6,684 nucleotides of DNA from JAIVGZ01 sp964552205 (GTDB taxonomy: Bacteria; Pseudomonadota; Gammaproteobacteria; Natronospirales; JAIVGZ01), in the NCBI GenBank assembly GCA_964552205.1, contig CAZKFT010000072.1, forward strand, positions 1 through 6,684. Reading direction: 5' to 3'. The position numbers and the translations under genes were made by a program. This document shows, piece by piece, positions 4,744-6,684 of the stretch. How positions within the stretch are numbered: position 1 is the stretch's first letter; each line of letters opens with the position of its first letter. Under the pieces are notes generated by a model, which saw only the letters and a program-made list of their open reading frames with translations, did not search any database and was not told where the DNA came from.

Positions 4744-6412
4744 CACCCGTTTCTTCCTGTACATCGCTTTGGCTTTTGTCATGTTCCTCCTGTGGCAGGC
4801 ATGGCGCGATGATTACGGCCCGCAACAGCGAACGGCCCCAGTCGTAGAAACTGCCGAGCGCGCAGCCGACGACCTGCCGGCACCCGCTACGCCGCGCGAC
4901 GACCTACCGACGTTGCCGCAGCAGCTCACTACGCCTGCAGAGCAAGCCGTCGGTCCCACCCGCGCGGGGATGGGCCAGGTGTTTCCGACCGACCAGCGCA
5001 TTCGTGTTCGTACCGATGTGGTGTCCCTGGAGATAGATACTGCGGGTGGCGACATCCGAGCCCTGGACTTGTTGGATTACCCGTTGGAAAAGAAGACACC
5101 GGATACGCCGTTCCCGCTGTTGTCGGACACGCTGCCAGCAATCTCGATAGTGCAGGGTGGATTGATTACTGAGGGAGAGTCCGCACCAAACCATCACGCT
5201 GTGTGGCGCACTGAGCGGCTGCGCTACGAGCTGGCGGAAGGTCAGGACGAGCTTCGCGTCCCGCTGACCTTCGAAGACGAGCACGGATTGCGGGTGACCA
5301 AGACCTACGTGTTCCGTCGCGGTGACTACGAAATCGGCGTGGAGCATCGCATCGAGAACCAGACAGGCGCGCCCTGGCGCGGCAGTCAGTACACGCAACT
5401 GCAGCGGACGGAAACTGTACCCATCGAGCCGTCCTGGTTCGTGTACACCTTCCTCGGCGCCGGACTGCACGACGGCAACAAGTACAGCAAGATCAAGTTC
5501 GATGACATGATCAAATCGCGCTTGGGCGTGGACCACACCGGTGGTTGGGCAGCCATGGTGCAGCACTACTTCGTCACCGCGGCGATTCCGGAAACAGACG
5601 CCACCAACCACTATTACACGCTCGTTCTCGATGGCGCCCGTTACGCCATTGGCGTGCGGGAACCCGCCGTGCAGATTGAAGCAGGCGAGACGGCCACGCT
5701 GTCCAACCGCTTGTTCATCGGTCCGAAGCTGCAAGACCGTCTGGCAGAAGTGGCTCACGGCCTCGACCGCACCGTCGACTACGGGTGGTTGACGGTTCTC
5801 GCGCAGCCCTTGTTCTGGTTGCTGTCGAAAATCCATATCGTCACCAACAACTGGGGCTGGGCCATCATCTTCCTCACGCTGCTCATCAAGTTGGCGTTCT
5901 TCAAGTTGTCGGAAACCAGTTATCGCTCGATGGCGAACATGCGCAAGATCCAGCCGCGCTTGAAGACCTTGCAGGAGCGTTACAAGGATGACCGTCAACG
6001 CCTGCAGCAGGCAATGATGGAGATGTACAAGAAGGAGAAGATCAACCCGCTCGGTGGCTGTCTCCCGATTCTTGTGCAGATTCCTGTCTTCATCGCGCTG
6101 TACTGGGTGCTTCTGGAGTCGGTCGAGTTGCGTCAGGCGCCGTGGGCGCTGTGGATCACGGACCTGTCCAGCCGCGACCCTTACTTCGTGTTGCCGCTGC
6201 TGATGGGTGCCAGCATGTTCTTGCAGCAGAAATTGAATCCCGCACCGTTGGATCCGGTGCAGCAGAAGGTGATGACGATGTTGCCCATCATCTTCACCGG
6301 CTTCTTCGCGTTCTTCCCCTCGGGCTTGGTGCTGTACTGGTTCGTGAACAACCTGGTGTCGCTGCTCCAGCAGGCCTACATCACCCGCAAGATCGACGCC
6401 AAAAAAACGTAG
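4736..6412 (+). CDS. yidC: Membrane protein insertase YidC (Oxa1 family)
   Basis: YidC inserts and folds inner-membrane proteins, alone or with SecYEG. Its 558 residues are typical of the gram-negative form. TM1 (about 5-20) is followed by a proline-rich linker and a periplasmic beta-sandwich domain (about 85-340). The conserved insertase core then begins with the amphipathic stretch and TM2 (about 350-390). Next come a cytoplasmic helical hairpin (about 396-435), NPLGGCLPILVQIPVFIALY (437-456), VELRQAPWALWI, DPYF, and the last TMs with FPSGLVLYW (527-535). Lys385 occupies the position of the hydrophilic-groove arginine of E. coli YidC (Arg366), a substitution also seen in pseudomonad proteins. 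The stop TAG lies inside a REP element. Confidence 0.98.
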   Translation: MDNTRFFLYIALAFVMFLLWQAWRDDYGPQQRTAPVVETAERAADDLPAPATPRDDLPTLPQQLTTPAEQAVGPTRAGMGQVFPTDQRIRVRTDVVSLEIDTAGGDIRALDLLDYPLEKKTPDTPFPLLSDTLPAISIVQGGLITEGESAPNHHAVWRTERLRYELAEGQDELRVPLTFEDEHGLRVTKTYVFRRGDYEIGVEHRIENQTGAPWRGSQYTQLQRTETVPIEPSWFVYTFLGAGLHDGNKYSKIKFDDMIKSRLGVDHTGGWAAMVQHYFVTAAIPETDATNHYYTLVLDGARYAIGVREPAVQIEAGETATLSNRLFIGPKLQDRLAEVAHGLDRTVDYGWLTVLAQPLFWLLSKIHIVTNNWGWAIIFLTLLIKLAFFKLSETSYRSMANMRKIQPRLKTLQERYKDDRQRLQQAMMEMYKKEKINPLGGCLPILVQIPVFIALYWVLLESVELRQAPWALWITDLSSRDPYFVLPLLMGASMFLQQKLNPAPLDPVQQKVMTMLPIIFTGFFAFFPSGLVLYWFVNNLVSLLQQAYITRKIDAKKT

Positions 6413-6433
6413 GAGCGGTGCTTTGCACCGCGA
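6409..6433 (+). repeat. REP hairpin 1 (GTAGGAG-headed), overlapping the yidC stop
   Basis: The GTAGGAG head is followed by a 7-bp stem GCGGTGC / GCACCGC around a TTT loop and a GA tail. This is the layout of GTAG-headed REP elements mobilised by RAYT transposases in Pseudomonas and xanthomonads. The GTAG supplies the yidC stop. With no T-tract it is more likely an mRNA 3'-end stabiliser than an intrinsic terminator. Confidence 0.75.
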
Positions 6434-6476
6434 CTATGATGACCTTTCAGAGTCAAGTTAAGGCTTGCCGAGTCAT

Positions 6477-6502
6477 GTAGGAGCGACGCTTCGCGTCGCG
6501 AA
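6477..6502 (+). repeat. REP hairpin 2 (GTAGGAG-headed, variant stem)
   Basis: It has the same head as REP 1, with stem GCGACGC / GCGTCGC and a TTC loop, ending GAA. Both arms differ from REP 1 in a matched way, so pairing is kept. It is in the same orientation as REP 1 and inverted to REP 3, 27 bp away. Confidence 0.75.
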
Positions 6503-6529
6503 TGGCTCCAAGCTACTGGGCTCGCACTA

Positions 6530-6555
6530 TTCGCGGTGCGAAGCACCGCTCCTAC
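6530..6555 (-). repeat. REP hairpin 3 (inverted copy)
   Basis: On the minus strand the head is GTAGGAG, the stem GCGGTGC / GCACCGC and the loop TTC. It matches REP 1 at 24 of 25 aligned bases, differing only in the loop. With REP 2 it forms a close inverted pair like a REPIN. Confidence 0.75.
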
Positions 6556-6558
6556 GGT

Positions 6559-6586
6559 CTGCCTGCCGAAGCTTCAGCGTAGGCAG
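6559..6586. repeat. Imperfect palindrome around GAAGCTTC
   Basis: The outer arms CTGCCT (6559-6564) and AGGCAG (6581-6586) flank a perfect GAAGCTTC core (6568-6575), with unmatched bases between. It has no GTAG head, so it is a different repeat type from the REPs beside it. It could act as an mRNA hairpin ahead of mnmE; nothing else identifies its role. Confidence 0.45.
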
Positions 6587-6607
6587 GTGGCCGCGATACA
6601 CTGAAGC

Positions 6608-6684
6608 ATGCTTGACTCAGACACCATCGCCGCCATTGCCACCGCGCCAGGTCGCGGCGGCATCGGTGTCGTACGCGTCTCCGG
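6608..6684 (+). CDS. mnmE: tRNA modification GTPase MnmE, N-terminal fragment (cut by window edge)
   Basis: The 25 visible codons read MLDSDTIAAIATAPGRGGIG and then VVRVSG, which is the MnmE N-terminus (typically DTI-A-AT-PGRGG-G--R-SG). With MnmG, MnmE makes the cmnm5U34 modification in tRNA wobble positions; this N-terminal domain binds the folate one-carbon donor. The GTPase domain lies outside the window. Following yidC is the usual gammaproteobacterial order. The Shine-Dalgarno is poor (TGAAG, very close to the ATG), and no clear promoter is visible in the REP-filled gap. Confidence 0.93.
   Translation, partial: MLDSDTIAAIATAPGRGGIGVVRVS

Noticed and set aside
4904..5998. 364-codon open frame antisense to yidC
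   Set aside because: yidC is unmistakable along its full length. The antisense product has no recognisable motif, and long antisense frames are common in GC-rich coding DNA.
6401..6431. Run of seven A followed by a hairpin as a programmed frameshift site at the end of yidC
   Set aside because: In the zero frame the codons are AAA AAA ACG, not the X XXY YYZ pattern. Lys-rich YidC tails are usual, and the shifted extension has no recognisable feature.
6409..6433. REP 1 as a rho-independent terminator
   Set aside because: The stem is suitable but no T-tract follows it on the plus strand.

Overview
This window is the chromosomal replication-origin neighbourhood of a gammaproteobacterium, a core region and not an island. 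Two divergent gene blocks meet at a short spacer around position 3950. Leftward (minus strand) run dnaA, dnaN, recF and the first ten codons of gyrB. Rightward (plus strand) run rpmH, rnpA, yidD, yidC and the first 25 codons of mnmE. This is the ancestral gene order around dnaA. The proteins (DnaN ending MPMRL, a 558-residue YidC with a large periplasmic domain, a 44-residue L34) fit Gammaproteobacteria. ParB-type parS sites and GTAG-headed REP hairpins point to a pseudomonad- or xanthomonad-like lineage and away from the enterobacteria. The L34 sequence lacks the extended N-terminus I associate with Xanthomonas, so I do not name a genus.

Region by region: 1-110 holds the gyrB start and a candidate extended -10 promoter. 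111-2294 holds recF and dnaN, only 9 bp apart, with two parS-like palindromes inside recF. 2295-2526 is the best oriC candidate: a roughly 70% AT block with repeats, a perfect IHF consensus match, then three DnaA boxes. 2527-3876 is dnaA, starting at TTG. 3877-4034 is the divergent spacer, with one more perfect DnaA box and the rpmH promoter. 4035-6412 is the tightly packed rpmH-rnpA-yidD-yidC unit, with genes overlapping. 6413-6607 carries three REP hairpins and one more palindrome, ahead of mnmE.

The left arm makes the initiator, sliding clamp, gap-repair factor and gyrase. The right arm makes a ribosomal protein, the RNase P protein and the YidD/YidC membrane-insertion pair. I found no previously undescribed system. 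The points most worth a second look are the two parS-like sites hidden in recF codons, the oriC layout, an awkward rnpA start, and a REP element that supplies the yidC stop codon.
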